From SIG710 sp045651985 (GTDB taxonomy: Bacteria; Bacillota; Clostridia; Oscillospirales; CAG-272): a stretch of DNA of 49,700 bases. The notes beneath the pieces were generated by a model. That model saw only the letters and a program-made list of their open reading frames with translations, was not told the origin of the DNA and did no database searches. A program made the position numbers and the translations under genes. Every line of letters begins with the position of its first letter. Position 1 is the first letter of the stretch. Shown here piece by piece: positions 1-8,296 of the stretch. The stretch is from assembly GCA_045651985.1 (NCBI GenBank), contig JAZRTK010000017.1, positions 1 through 49,700 on the forward strand. Direction: 5' to 3'.

Positions 1-29
1 GCTACGCCCACCATATAAAATATGCTGCA

Positions 30-106
30 TGGCGCACTTTGAGGGACTCGAACCCCCGACCTACTGCTTAGAAGGCAGTTGCTCTATCCAGCTGAGCTAA
101 AAGTGC
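30..106 (-). tRNA. tRNA-Arg (anticodon UCU)
   Basis: Read on the minus strand this folds as a complete cloverleaf. The 7-bp acceptor stem is GCACTTT/AAAGTGC, the anticodon loop is CTTCTAA, which gives anticodon UCU for arginine AGA codons, and the T-arm contains GGTTCGAGTCC. The discriminator base G is followed by an encoded CCA at 30-32. It is followed in the same orientation by nothing recognisable before the window edge. Confidence 0.95.
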
Positions 107-132
107 ATGCACGCAACGTTCGCCTTTCGGCG

Positions 133-206
<74 letters not shown>

Positions 207-236
207 ATATATCGGCTTTCTCAAAACCGCCCTGCT

Positions 237-265
237 ATTTTATCACAATTATTCCCTTTTGTCAA
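237..265 (-). promoter_or_regulatory. Sigma-A promoter of the tRNA-Gly/tRNA-Arg pair
   Basis: On the minus strand the -35 box is TTGACA (260-265), the spacer is 17 nt and the -10 box is TAAAAT (237-242). It ends about 30 nt upstream of the tRNA-Gly 5' end. No other gene start on this strand competes for it. Confidence 0.75.
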
Positions 266-328
266 GTCCTTTTTTCAAAAAAGATGCTTTATTCTTCTTT
301 TTTATTTTATTAATTTTCTTTCAAACTG

Positions 329-357
329 TTGCAAATAACTTTGGTTTGTGGTAGAAT
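329..357 (+). promoter_or_regulatory. Sigma-A promoter of yajC
   Basis: TTGCAA (329-334), 17-nt spacer, TAGAAT (352-357), with a TGTGG extended -10 element directly before the -10 box. It lies 29 nt upstream of the yajC start codon. Confidence 0.7.
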
Positions 358-386
358 ATACTCACTTAACAATTGGAGGTACAAAA

Positions 387-707
387 ATGAACACAATTCT
401 TCTTGAAGGAACAGGCAACGGCGGCGGAAGCGGTCTCGTTTCCATTCTTATGATCGTCGGAATGCTCGCGATCCTTTATTTCTTTATGATCCGTCCCCAG
501 AAAAAGCAGGAGAAGGAAACAAACGCCATGAGAAACGGTCTGCAGGTCGGTGACGAGATCACCACTATCGGCGGCATCATCGGCAAGATCGTCAGCATCA
601 AGGAAGAAACCATTATGATCGAAACCGGTCACGACAGAACCAAGATCCGTCTGCTGAGAAGCGCTGTCAGAAACGTTGACGTCAAGGCAGAGGACGCTCA
701 GGACTGA
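387..707 (+). CDS. yajC: Preprotein translocase subunit YajC
   Basis: A 106-residue YajC, the small accessory membrane subunit of the SecDF-YajC complex that works with SecYEG in protein export. One membrane segment (about residues 17-36, ending in FMIRPQ) is followed by the conserved cytoplasmic part: RPQKKQ, then LQVGDEITTIGGIIGKI. The ATG at 387 is chosen over the longer open frame because AATTGGAGG ends 7 nt upstream. It forms a probable operon with the TIGR04086-type gene 73 nt downstream, separated by a strong hairpin. secD and secF are not in the window. Length is typical for the family. Confidence 0.93.
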   Translation: MNTILLEGTGNGGGSGLVSILMIVGMLAILYFFMIRPQKKQEKETNAMRNGLQVGDEITTIGGIIGKIVSIKEETIMIETGHDRTKIRLLRSAVRNVDVKAEDAQD

Positions 708-724
708 TTCTCAAAAATTGGAAT

Positions 725-780
725 AAAAATCACCTCCTTGGCATTTACTTTAATGTAACTGTGTTTAGGGGGCGATTTTT
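725..780 (+). promoter_or_regulatory. Long hairpin abutting the next start codon (attenuator or SD sequestering)
   Basis: The arm at 725-738 (AAAAATCACCTCCT) can pair with 767-780 (AGGGGGCGATTTTT) over 13 of 14 positions, counting one G-U pair, with a loop of about 28 nt. The 3' arm contains the only purine-rich Shine-Dalgarno-like stretch for the gene starting at 781 and ends in five T directly before the ATG. It could stop transcription after yajC, hide the ribosome site, or both. Confidence 0.45.
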
Positions 781-1215
781 ATGGCAAATAAAAAGACAAA
801 GAAAAAGAACGCGGAAACGCAAATTTGGGCGTTGCCCCTATCAGCATTACTTGGCATCGTCGTGACTGCGGCAGCCACCGTGGCTATAACGCTGATTTTC
901 GGAAAACTGGCGTTTGGCACTGACGATCCTTCGCGTTACGCCTCTATTATCGGATCAGCGGCGCTTTATCTTTCGGCATTTCTGGGCGGACTTTTTTCAT
1001 GCGCGCACAGCGGACGGCGTTTCGGCGCGACCTTTATACACGCGGCGGCGGTTTGCCTTATAATGATGATCGTAGGCATGGCTGCCGGCGGAACGTTTGG
1101 ACCAAATATACCCTTGAGGCTACTTGTTATCCCCTGCTCTCTTTTGGGCGGTGCGGCGTGTTATCTAAAAGTATCCAAGAAAAAGAAACCCCGATTCAAA
1201 GGTCGAAGCAAGTAA
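781..1215 (+). CDS. TIGR04086-type small membrane protein
   Basis: A 144-residue membrane protein with a Lys-rich N-terminus (residues 3-9), four predicted membrane segments (about 17-40, 54-76, 84-104, 110-128) and a very basic C-terminus. From memory this matches the TIGR04086 family of Clostridia, which is typically found next to yajC as it is here. Its biochemical role is unknown; a link to membrane protein biogenesis is inferred only from the neighbour. Translation starts immediately after a long hairpin, so expression relative to yajC may be damped. Confidence 0.75.
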   Translation: MANKKTKKKNAETQIWALPLSALLGIVVTAAATVAITLIFGKLAFGTDDPSRYASIIGSAALYLSAFLGGLFSCAHSGRRFGATFIHAAAVCLIMMIVGMAAGGTFGPNIPLRLLVIPCSLLGGAACYLKVSKKKKPRFKGRSK

Positions 1216-1250
1216 TACAAAATCCACTTCTCAATAAAAATAAATAACAC

Positions 1251-1277
1251 AAAAAGGCGCTGTCTTTCGACAGCGCC
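1251..1277 (-). terminator. Intrinsic terminator of the sugar-transport operon
   Basis: A perfect 9-bp stem (GGCGCTGTC 1256-1264 and GACAGCGCC 1269-1277) with a TTTC loop, followed on the minus strand by five T (1251-1255). It closes the seven-gene minus-strand operon and may also act on the convergent yajC transcript. Confidence 0.85.
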
Positions 1278-1292
1278 TTAAACTTTGACTTA

Positions 1293-2333
1293 TTAGCCAA
1301 CGATACCCGAACGCTCGATACCCTGAACCAGGAATTTCTGGCAGAAGAGGTACATAACGATAAGGGGAGCGATGATCATCATACCCGTGGTATTATAGAT
1401 CGCCGTATTGAGCAAGCTTGCACCCGCATAGTCCGTCTTGAGTGACGGAGGGATCTGGAACGTGAGGTGCGGCCAAAGGCGGATCTCACGTCCTGGGAAG
1501 AACAGCACGGAATAGAAATTATCCGTCCACTGCCAGGAGAAGGCAAAGAGGAATACCGTGATCATCATGGGGATAGACAAGGGAATGATGATCTGAAGGA
1601 ATGTACGGTAAACACCGGAGCCGTCAACGTATGCGGATTCCTCCAGCTCGTCGGGAACGCCGCGGAAGAACTGTCTGAGCATGAATATGTAAAGACCGTT
1701 CTTGAACGCGATACCGCCGACAGAGAGGATAACCAGAGGCCAGAAGGTGTTCGTAAGCTTAACACCGTTTGCCAGGGACTCGGGCAGAATGCCAAGACCT
1801 GAAAGCCAGCCCATAATTCCGAAGATATCGAAATTCTTGAAGTGAAGAAGCATGGAAAGCTTCAGAGTCTGGTGAGGAACTATCATGGTAAGCATAACCA
1901 GAATGAACACCAGCCCGTTACCCTTGAACTTGAACTTTGCAAAGCCGTACGCAATAAGCAGGCAAGAGAACGTCTGCAGGAACGCACAGATAAGAGAAAG
2001 CAAGAGGGTGTTAACGAAAGCTTCCATGTAGTTAAGCTCAACGAAGATAGCCTTGTAAATATCAAGAGTGAAGTTTTTGGGGATCAGTCTTACCGTAGAG
2101 TCAACGAAGTCGCTTTGGCTCATAAACGAGGAAGCGATCTTGGAAATGAACGGGTAAATAACTACGTAAGCGATACCGATAAGGAGAACAAGTCTGAATG
2201 CATACCAGAGAATGTTTAGATAGAAATATGACGTTCCGAACTTTGCCTTAAGTCTCTCCTTGAGAGGGGTTCTTTCAAATTCAACTCTGATCTTATTCTT
2301 TGTTTCTTTTGTTACTTTAATCGAATTATCCAT
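1293..2333 (-). CDS. Carbohydrate ABC transporter permease (MalG type), second pair
   Basis: A 346-residue inner-membrane permease of the carbohydrate uptake-1 family. Six membrane segments are visible. The EAA loop, which docks on the ATPase, reads LEESAYVDGSGVYRTF (about residues 238-253). The long basic cytoplasmic N-terminus (KETKNKIRVEFERTPLKERLKAK) is usual for some MalG homologues. It is the last gene of the operon, 12 nt behind its MalF-type partner, with AAGGAGG ahead of the ATG. No ATPase gene follows, so an MsmK-type shared ATPase encoded elsewhere probably powers it. The substrate is unknown. Confidence 0.9.
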   Translation of the reverse strand: MDNSIKVTKETKNKIRVEFERTPLKERLKAKFGTSYFYLNILWYAFRLVLLIGIAYVVIYPFISKIASSFMSQSDFVDSTVRLIPKNFTLDIYKAIFVELNYMEAFVNTLLLSLICAFLQTFSCLLIAYGFAKFKFKGNGLVFILVMLTMIVPHQTLKLSMLLHFKNFDIFGIMGWLSGLGILPESLANGVKLTNTFWPLVILSVGGIAFKNGLYIFMLRQFFRGVPDELEESAYVDGSGVYRTFLQIIIPLSIPMMITVFLFAFSWQWTDNFYSVLFFPGREIRLWPHLTFQIPPSLKTDYAGASLLNTAIYNTTGMMIIAPLIVMYLFCQKFLVQGIERSGIVG

Positions 2334-2345
2334 TGTTTCCCCTCC

Positions 2346-3302
2346 TTAATCACGTCTTTGATAGAACACGAAACGACCCAGGATCAGTGCCACGACCGCT
2401 ACTATGATAATTACCAGCATAAAGTACATCCAAGCCATGGCGGTACTTACAACGCCCTGCTTTGTGGAGTATTCCTGCTCGATAAACTTCATTACGGTAT
2501 TGGAGCCTGCCGTGAACGAGTCGATAACAGTGTAGATAGCATTTACCAGGATCATGGGAGAGATCATGGGAAGAGTGATCTTCCAGAAGGTCTCCCAAGC
2601 GGAAGCGCCTTCGATCTGGCAGGATTCGTAGATTGCGGGAGAGATCGACTGAAGACCTGCAAGGAATATCAGCATCTGTACGCCCGAGCGGTTTACTATA
2701 TCGTAAATACTGTTAACGATACCGATAACGTAGGTTACGATCTCGCGTCCAACCTTCATCTGGTCAAACAGAGCCTCAACGTCAAGCATCGATACGATCT
2801 GTGACGATGCACTCTGGCTCTGACCGCCCGCTACACCCTCTTCACTATAGGAAGCAAGGATATTTCCCTGATCGATAGACGACATAATACCTGTGGAGAG
2901 AATAACGGGGATGAAAAAGATCGCACGGAATGCGGCACGTCCCACCATCTTTTGGTTAAGAAGGACCGCCATGAACAGCGAGAAGATTACGATAGCCGGA
3001 ATATCGAAAGCGAGCTTACCGAGACCGGCGATCAGGGTCGATACGAAATCGGGGTTTACAAACAGGGCCTCGTTATAGTTATCAAGCCCGATAAACTTTT
3101 CCGAGAGCGCACCTCCTGGAATTGACTTAAGTTCAAAAAAGCTCAGTCGGATAGAATCAACAATAATGGGCAGGTAGATCACCAAAAAGCCGATAACGAA
3201 CGGGAGAATGAACACCCATCCGGCACGGGCCTTACGGCGGTCAAGAGATGCCGCACGACGCTTTCTCGGCGCAGTTTTCTTTACGTTTGCCGTATTTGTC
3301 AT
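2346..3302 (-). CDS. Sugar ABC transporter permease (MalF type), second pair
   Basis: A 318-residue MalF/UgpA-type permease. A basic N-terminus (KKTAPRKRRAASLDRRKAR) precedes the first membrane segment (FILPFVIGFLVIYLP). The EAA loop is YESCQIEGASAWETFWKITLP near residue 225. An extra hydrophilic stretch rich in Ser and Gln (about residues 150-185, EEGVAGGQSQSASSQIV) between membrane segments is longer than usual and probably faces outward, where it could contact a binding protein. It lies 19 nt downstream of the DUF5696 gene and 12 nt upstream of its partner. A GGAGGT-type ribosome site is present. Confidence 0.9.
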   Translation of the reverse strand: MTNTANVKKTAPRKRRAASLDRRKARAGWVFILPFVIGFLVIYLPIIVDSIRLSFFELKSIPGGALSEKFIGLDNYNEALFVNPDFVSTLIAGLGKLAFDIPAIVIFSLFMAVLLNQKMVGRAAFRAIFFIPVILSTGIMSSIDQGNILASYSEEGVAGGQSQSASSQIVSMLDVEALFDQMKVGREIVTYVIGIVNSIYDIVNRSGVQMLIFLAGLQSISPAIYESCQIEGASAWETFWKITLPMISPMILVNAIYTVIDSFTAGSNTVMKFIEQEYSTKQGVVSTAMAWMYFMLVIIIVAVVALILGRFVFYQRRD

Positions 3303-3321
3303 TTTTTAGCACCTCCCTTTC

Positions 3322-6132
3322 TTAAGATACCTTAACGTAGCCGTAGGACTCAACTGTTACGCCCTCAACGGTCACGTCGAAATAGTTGTAATTGAGAATG
3401 AACGTCGTGCCGTCCTCGTAAGTCACCTTAACGATTCTGCCGTCATCTACGGTCACAAGCTTGCTATTGTCAGCTTCGCTTATTTCCTCGCCTTCTTCAA
3501 GCACACGCTCGCCGATGAGGAATTCGTGACCCACCAGCTCCTTATCCTGAAGCTTGCTGAGAACACCGTTCAATTCTTTGTAAAGCTCAACGATATCGTC
3601 ATACCAGATGTCGTATCTGATAGAGTAGTACTTACTGAGCATCTCGTCTTCCTTCAAGATCTCTGTGTTGTCACAGGAAAGAATGAAGTAAATGGATGCG
3701 CCGTTTTCGATGCACTTAAGCACCTCGTATCTGATATCGCCTGCCATGTTGATAGGCGAGCCCGTAAATTCCTTATAGCCATGGAGAACGTATCCAACGA
3801 AAGGAATCGAGTAGCTTGCAGTATTGTAGTTACTGGAATCGAGAGGCATATCAAGGATATGGTCTGCATACTTCCATGTGTAAGCGTTACCGCCGCTCGT
3901 CATTACGTTACCGTATGCCTCCTTAAAGGACTTGAATGCGTCAACTGTGAAGTCCTTGGAGTCCTCGCGGTTGTAAGGCTCCTTCTTATCAAAGTCGGAG
4001 TTAAGAGTATAACCGAGAGTTGCAACGGAAATTCCGATAGGATCGTAGTCCTCGTACTTTGACTCCAGCTTATTTACAAATCTGTAATAATAAGCGGGAG
4101 ACATAGCCATTTGATAGAAGGTCGTGTAGTTCTGTCTTGCGGCAGAATATACGCGAAGGCTGGTGTAGCGGTTATCGATAGACTTTACGATATGCTTTCT
4201 CATAGAAACGCCGGGGTTGGAGTTCTTTTCATGCATATACGCAAAATCAAAGTCAGGATATACGCCGTAGCCCTTTTCCTTTGCATCGTCAAGGAGCTCC
4301 TCAAAGCCCTTCTTGCCGCCGACAGCTTTTTCCCACTTCAGCTTATAGGGAACGTTTGCGTACATACCGCCGTTAGCGTAGCCTGTAAGTTTGAAGTTGA
4401 TGTTGGAGATTCCGTCGGCAGAAAGCTCGGAATAGATCTTCTGAACGTCCTCAAAGGTCGTAAGCGCTGTCATTACGTTTACGGGAACGGACAGGATCTT
4501 CTTTATCGCCTGTGCTGCACCGAAGGTTTCGATATAAAGAGGCATATCCTCATTTACGTCGGTGAGCTTTGAGATAACACCGTTATCCTTGAGATAATCA
4601 CGGTAAGCCTTTGCCATACCCGTCCAGGTAGTGTCATACTTAGAGGTGGCATCGGTCTCCGTGTCGGACAGGAGAACGTATCTTATTGTGTAGCTTCCCG
4701 CGTAACGTCTTTCACTTACAACGGTCCAAGTGGAGTTTGAACCAACGGAAATAGCCGTTGCAAGGTTATAGGAGTCCTTAGGACGGGGAGTTACCGTTAC
4801 GATCGTTGTGTTATAAGGGTGTGTTGCACCGCCGTGGTAGGTAGAGATAGAAGCCATAGCCTCACCCTCCTCCATGATAGCAAGGAAGCCGCGGTCAACG
4901 ATTCCCTTGTATTCAACGGTGGTCTTTTCGGGGATCTCAGGTGTATCGCCCTCAGCGGGAACTGCGGGAGTTACTACCTTTTCATACTTTGCCTCGTTCT
5001 CAACAATGCCGAAAACGGGAGCCACTGCCGTCTGCTCGTAGTTACCCGTGATAGTCTGGTACGCATAGTCGGTACCGTACATCTTGGTGTTAACGGTAGT
5101 TGCGTTAAGACCTGCGCGCGCCTCAAACTTAAAGAGTGCGCCGGAACCGTCGGGAATGAAGGTAAAGCCTGTGTTGGGGTTAATACCTGCGCCCATGTAA
5201 GGCAGGATCTGAATGTTCTCAAGAGTATAAACTTCCTCGTTATACAGAATACCGTTTGAAGGAAGCTTTACGATAAGATCGCCGTCGTCGATAGTATACT
5301 CGAGAGCCATTCTGAAGTTTACGGGAGGCTTAGGATCTGACTCGTATTCGCACTGCTCGTAGTCGAGGTCCATCTGCTCGAATGTATAATCGGGACAGTA
5401 AGTTCTGATATAGTTCTCGATCTTCTTCTTATCTACCTCGGTAGCATTGGGGTCGATAGTATATACGGGGAACTTCTTTGTGATCGGGACCTGTGCGTAA
5501 AGGGACTTCTGCATTGCCTCTCTTACGGCGGGTGACTGTTTATCCCAAGCAGATGCATCTCTGAGGGAGTAGAAAGCGGAGAACTTCTGCTTATCCTTGG
5601 GATCTGTGATCTTGGAAAGAAGCTCGGACTCAAAGCGAGTCTTGGAGATGATATCGGGAGCGAGAGGTCTTGTCTGCTCGTTACCGATAGAGTACTCAAC
5701 GCGGATACCGTTCTTGATTCTTTCAACCTTGATCTGTCCGCGCTTTGCAGCCTCCGCATAGCTATTGATGGTCTTACGTGTACCGTTATCGGTGTAAGTT
5801 ATGATAAGCTGAGAGAGCAACTGAGCCTTGGTTGTAGCCGCTGCCTTTACAGTGCCTACGCCATAGGGGTTTGTGAGAAGTATCTGACCGTTCTCGGTGT
5901 TCTTGAAACCAACCTCGCCCGATACGGGATCGCACCAGATCTCGTAGTTTCCTACCTTTGAATAAAGGGTCATGGAAGCGAGCTTTTCCTCGGAGGAGTT
6001 GAATTTAAGAGAGGTATACTTCTCGATGTCGACTGCTGTCGTCGTGGTTTCTGCGGCAAAAGCGAAGATAGAGAACGTTCCCATCGCCATTAACACAGCC
6101 AAGACAAACGATATTATTCTTTTCATTTTCAT
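3322..6132 (-). CDS. Secreted DUF5696 protein, possible TIM-barrel hydrolase
   Basis: A 936-residue exported protein. The signal peptide (about residues 1-27, ending FAFAAE) has no lipobox, and there is no sorting signal or C-terminal membrane anchor. I assign DUF5696 from memory by the TFIPDGSGALFKF motif near residue 330 and the size. The section about residues 520-760 alternates short beta strands and helices (for example TFEDVQKIYSEL, then YGVYPDFDFAYMHE), which looks like a TIM barrel with acidic strand ends. That fold reading is mine. It sits between the NHL/Yip1 gene and the second permease pair in an operon that otherwise lacks a glycosidase, so sugar release at the cell surface is a reasonable but untested role. 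AGGAGG precedes the ATG. Confidence 0.7.
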   Translation of the reverse strand: MKMKRIISFVLAVLMAMGTFSIFAFAAETTTTAVDIEKYTSLKFNSSEEKLASMTLYSKVGNYEIWCDPVSGEVGFKNTENGQILLTNPYGVGTVKAAATTKAQLLSQLIITYTDNGTRKTINSYAEAAKRGQIKVERIKNGIRVEYSIGNEQTRPLAPDIISKTRFESELLSKITDPKDKQKFSAFYSLRDASAWDKQSPAVREAMQKSLYAQVPITKKFPVYTIDPNATEVDKKKIENYIRTYCPDYTFEQMDLDYEQCEYESDPKPPVNFRMALEYTIDDGDLIVKLPSNGILYNEEVYTLENIQILPYMGAGINPNTGFTFIPDGSGALFKFEARAGLNATTVNTKMYGTDYAYQTITGNYEQTAVAPVFGIVENEAKYEKVVTPAVPAEGDTPEIPEKTTVEYKGIVDRGFLAIMEEGEAMASISTYHGGATHPYNTTIVTVTPRPKDSYNLATAISVGSNSTWTVVSERRYAGSYTIRYVLLSDTETDATSKYDTTWTGMAKAYRDYLKDNGVISKLTDVNEDMPLYIETFGAAQAIKKILSVPVNVMTALTTFEDVQKIYSELSADGISNINFKLTGYANGGMYANVPYKLKWEKAVGGKKGFEELLDDAKEKGYGVYPDFDFAYMHEKNSNPGVSMRKHIVKSIDNRYTSLRVYSAARQNYTTFYQMAMSPAYYYRFVNKLESKYEDYDPIGISVATLGYTLNSDFDKKEPYNREDSKDFTVDAFKSFKEAYGNVMTSGGNAYTWKYADHILDMPLDSSNYNTASYSIPFVGYVLHGYKEFTGSPINMAGDIRYEVLKCIENGASIYFILSCDNTEILKEDEMLSKYYSIRYDIWYDDIVELYKELNGVLSKLQDKELVGHEFLIGERVLEEGEEISEADNSKLVTVDDGRIVKVTYEDGTTFILNYNYFDVTVEGVTVESYGYVKVS

Positions 6133-6150
6133 ATTATCTCTCCTCCTGTG

Positions 6151-8283
6151 TTAAATTCGGAACATGATCTCGTCCACAATGTTCGTAAAGAAGCTTACGA
6201 CCTTTGCAAGCAGAGTTGTGAACAAAATTGCCAGGAACATGATGAACGCCATGCCAACGATAGTACCGAGGCAGGTCAAAATGTTCTTACCGATAGAGTA
6301 GTCGTGGATCACCATCATGGCAACGAAAACCAGCAGACCGAGCCAGATATAAGCAATCGTGATAAGAAGGTTGATGATTGCCATCTCGGAGTCGGTTACT
6401 ACGTTGGACGCGATGGTTGCGGGAATAATAAGCAGAGGAACGGGAGTCAGGCAGTAGCAAAGGGAGACAAAGATATCCTTGAAACTACCCTCACCGTCAA
6501 ACAGCGTTGTCAGACACCAGTTACCTGCCGCCCAAAGGAAGAAGGGGGTAAGAACCGCTGCGAACTGAACGAGGATCGAGGAATATTCACCCTCAGGATT
6601 AAATACGTAGCCCTGACCGATAGCTTGGTAGTAGAAGGAGAGGATCGTTACAACAATGATAACGATACCTGCTCTTACAGAACCTCGCTTCTCGTGCTTG
6701 AGGTCCCAGAAGCCGTCGAAGGGGTGAAGAATTACGTGGAACGCATAGAGAAGCTCCTGCTTGAAGGTCCTCTTCTCAGTAGAGATACTTGTCTCGTAGT
6801 TCACGCGGCTTACGTACTTCATGAACTTGGACCAAAGAATGATCAGAACGATAATAATACCTATCATAACGAACAGGTACTTGGAGATCCACTCCTTACG
6901 CATTTCCTTATAAGCGTTGGAGAAGTTCTTTGTATCGTACGCGGACTTATAGTATTCTATAGCCTCCTCGTACTCACCCTGGCGGAACAGTGACTGACCG
7001 ATTCCGACGTAAGCGGTATCGAAGTTACTGTTTCTCTTGAGGATCTCTATCCATGCGTCAATAGCATCGTCATACTGACGGTCGTTCTGATATTTCAGAG
7101 CCTGGATCAGCGCGTCGCCGTACTCGGTTCTCTTAAAGGTCGTGATAGTGTTTGTAAGAGAGCTGAGGATCATCAGAACGTCGCCCTGATAACAGATCGA
7201 CTGTATGTTCGATACGTTACCAAGCATCGTACCCTCGTTACCGAAGGCGAAAAGCAGGTTACCGTCAAAGTCGTATGTAAACGTCTTTGAACGCTTGCTA
7301 TCCACGATAGTCCAAGTCTGCTCGGGACCGACTGCAACGTCGGTGACCTTGGAGGGACCTGTTATAGTATCGGTAGAAAGGTTGGAAACGTCAACCTCAC
7401 CGGAGGGCGGCCAGAAGCCGTTACGTCTCATGATCTCCTTACCGGATGCATTCAGCATCTTAACGGGAGCGTTATCACCCGAGGTCTTCTTACCATTGAT
7501 AGCAGCCTGCTGCTTTTGTGCGGAAAGAGAAGCCGTGGTTACGTAAATAAATCCGTCATCGTTGATTGCGATGTTGTTAAACTCAGTGGAAATGAAGGAT
7601 GCGGTCTGTGCTCTCTGATCGTCCGTCTGGAAACGTCTCCAAACGATCTGCCACATGTTAGCAACTACCTTCTGAGCGCCGATAAAGGATGTGAACACAC
7701 CCTTATCCGTCATTACGATGATACCCTGATAGGTTGTGGAGGATACGACGTAAAGACGGTTGTACTCGTCGACCGCAACTGCAACCGGCTTGTAAGTAGA
7801 GCCTTCCGTGAAGAGGCTGGACTCAGGCTGAGGAATGATAGAATCGAATCTACCCGTTTCCTTATCAAAGGTAACGATTCTGTTCGCGTCGGTATCGCAC
7901 ACGAAGATTCTGTCGTCCGTCACGAAGATTCCCTGAGGTGCGGTAAAGTTATCCGGAACTCCGTGGTTGTTGACGAAGTCCTTGATTATGAACTTTACCT
8001 TATAGAACTTATCGAGAACCACCACCTCATTGGTTTCCGAGTCTACCAGATAAAGGTTACCTTCCTTGTCGGTCAGTATATCCTTTATGGCTGTAAGAGG
8101 GTGGTCAAGACCCATGTACTTGTAGTCGATAGTCTGGATCGGCACGTAAGCGTCGGGGGAATAGAGTGCGAATCCGCTGATCGAATAAGTATAGGTCTGA
8201 TAAGGAACTGCCGCACTTGCGCACACAGCAAAGACAGTGAGGAGAGCAAGCACAATGCAAAGTATTCTTGTAATAATTTTCAT
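6151..8283 (-). CDS. Membrane protein with NHL-type propeller, TPR and Yip1 domains
   Basis: A 710-residue protein. Order: signal peptide (1-24), an extracytoplasmic NHL-like beta-propeller (about 50-395; repeated units such as DILTDKEGNLYLVDSETN and PQGIFVTDDRIFVCDTDAN), a TPR-like helical pair (about 400-455; EEAIEYYKSAYDTKNFSNAY), one membrane helix (about 470-488) and a Yip1-type domain with five hydrophobic segments (about 515-705). AAGGAGG lies 8 nt before the ATG. It overlaps nothing: 13 nt separate it from the upstream permease gene and 18 nt from the downstream DUF5696 gene, so it is firmly in the transport operon. The function is unknown. The propeller could sense or bind a ligand outside while the Yip1 part anchors it and organises membrane partners; that is inference. 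Confidence 0.75.
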   Translation of the reverse strand: MKIITRILCIVLALLTVFAVCASAAVPYQTYTYSISGFALYSPDAYVPIQTIDYKYMGLDHPLTAIKDILTDKEGNLYLVDSETNEVVVLDKFYKVKFIIKDFVNNHGVPDNFTAPQGIFVTDDRIFVCDTDANRIVTFDKETGRFDSIIPQPESSLFTEGSTYKPVAVAVDEYNRLYVVSSTTYQGIIVMTDKGVFTSFIGAQKVVANMWQIVWRRFQTDDQRAQTASFISTEFNNIAINDDGFIYVTTASLSAQKQQAAINGKKTSGDNAPVKMLNASGKEIMRRNGFWPPSGEVDVSNLSTDTITGPSKVTDVAVGPEQTWTIVDSKRSKTFTYDFDGNLLFAFGNEGTMLGNVSNIQSICYQGDVLMILSSLTNTITTFKRTEYGDALIQALKYQNDRQYDDAIDAWIEILKRNSNFDTAYVGIGQSLFRQGEYEEAIEYYKSAYDTKNFSNAYKEMRKEWISKYLFVMIGIIIVLIILWSKFMKYVSRVNYETSISTEKRTFKQELLYAFHVILHPFDGFWDLKHEKRGSVRAGIVIIVVTILSFYYQAIGQGYVFNPEGEYSSILVQFAAVLTPFFLWAAGNWCLTTLFDGEGSFKDIFVSLCYCLTPVPLLIIPATIASNVVTDSEMAIINLLITIAYIWLGLLVFVAMMVIHDYSIGKNILTCLGTIVGMAFIMFLAILFTTLLAKVVSFFTNIVDEIMFRI

Positions 8284-8296
8284 TCGCTTTACCTCC

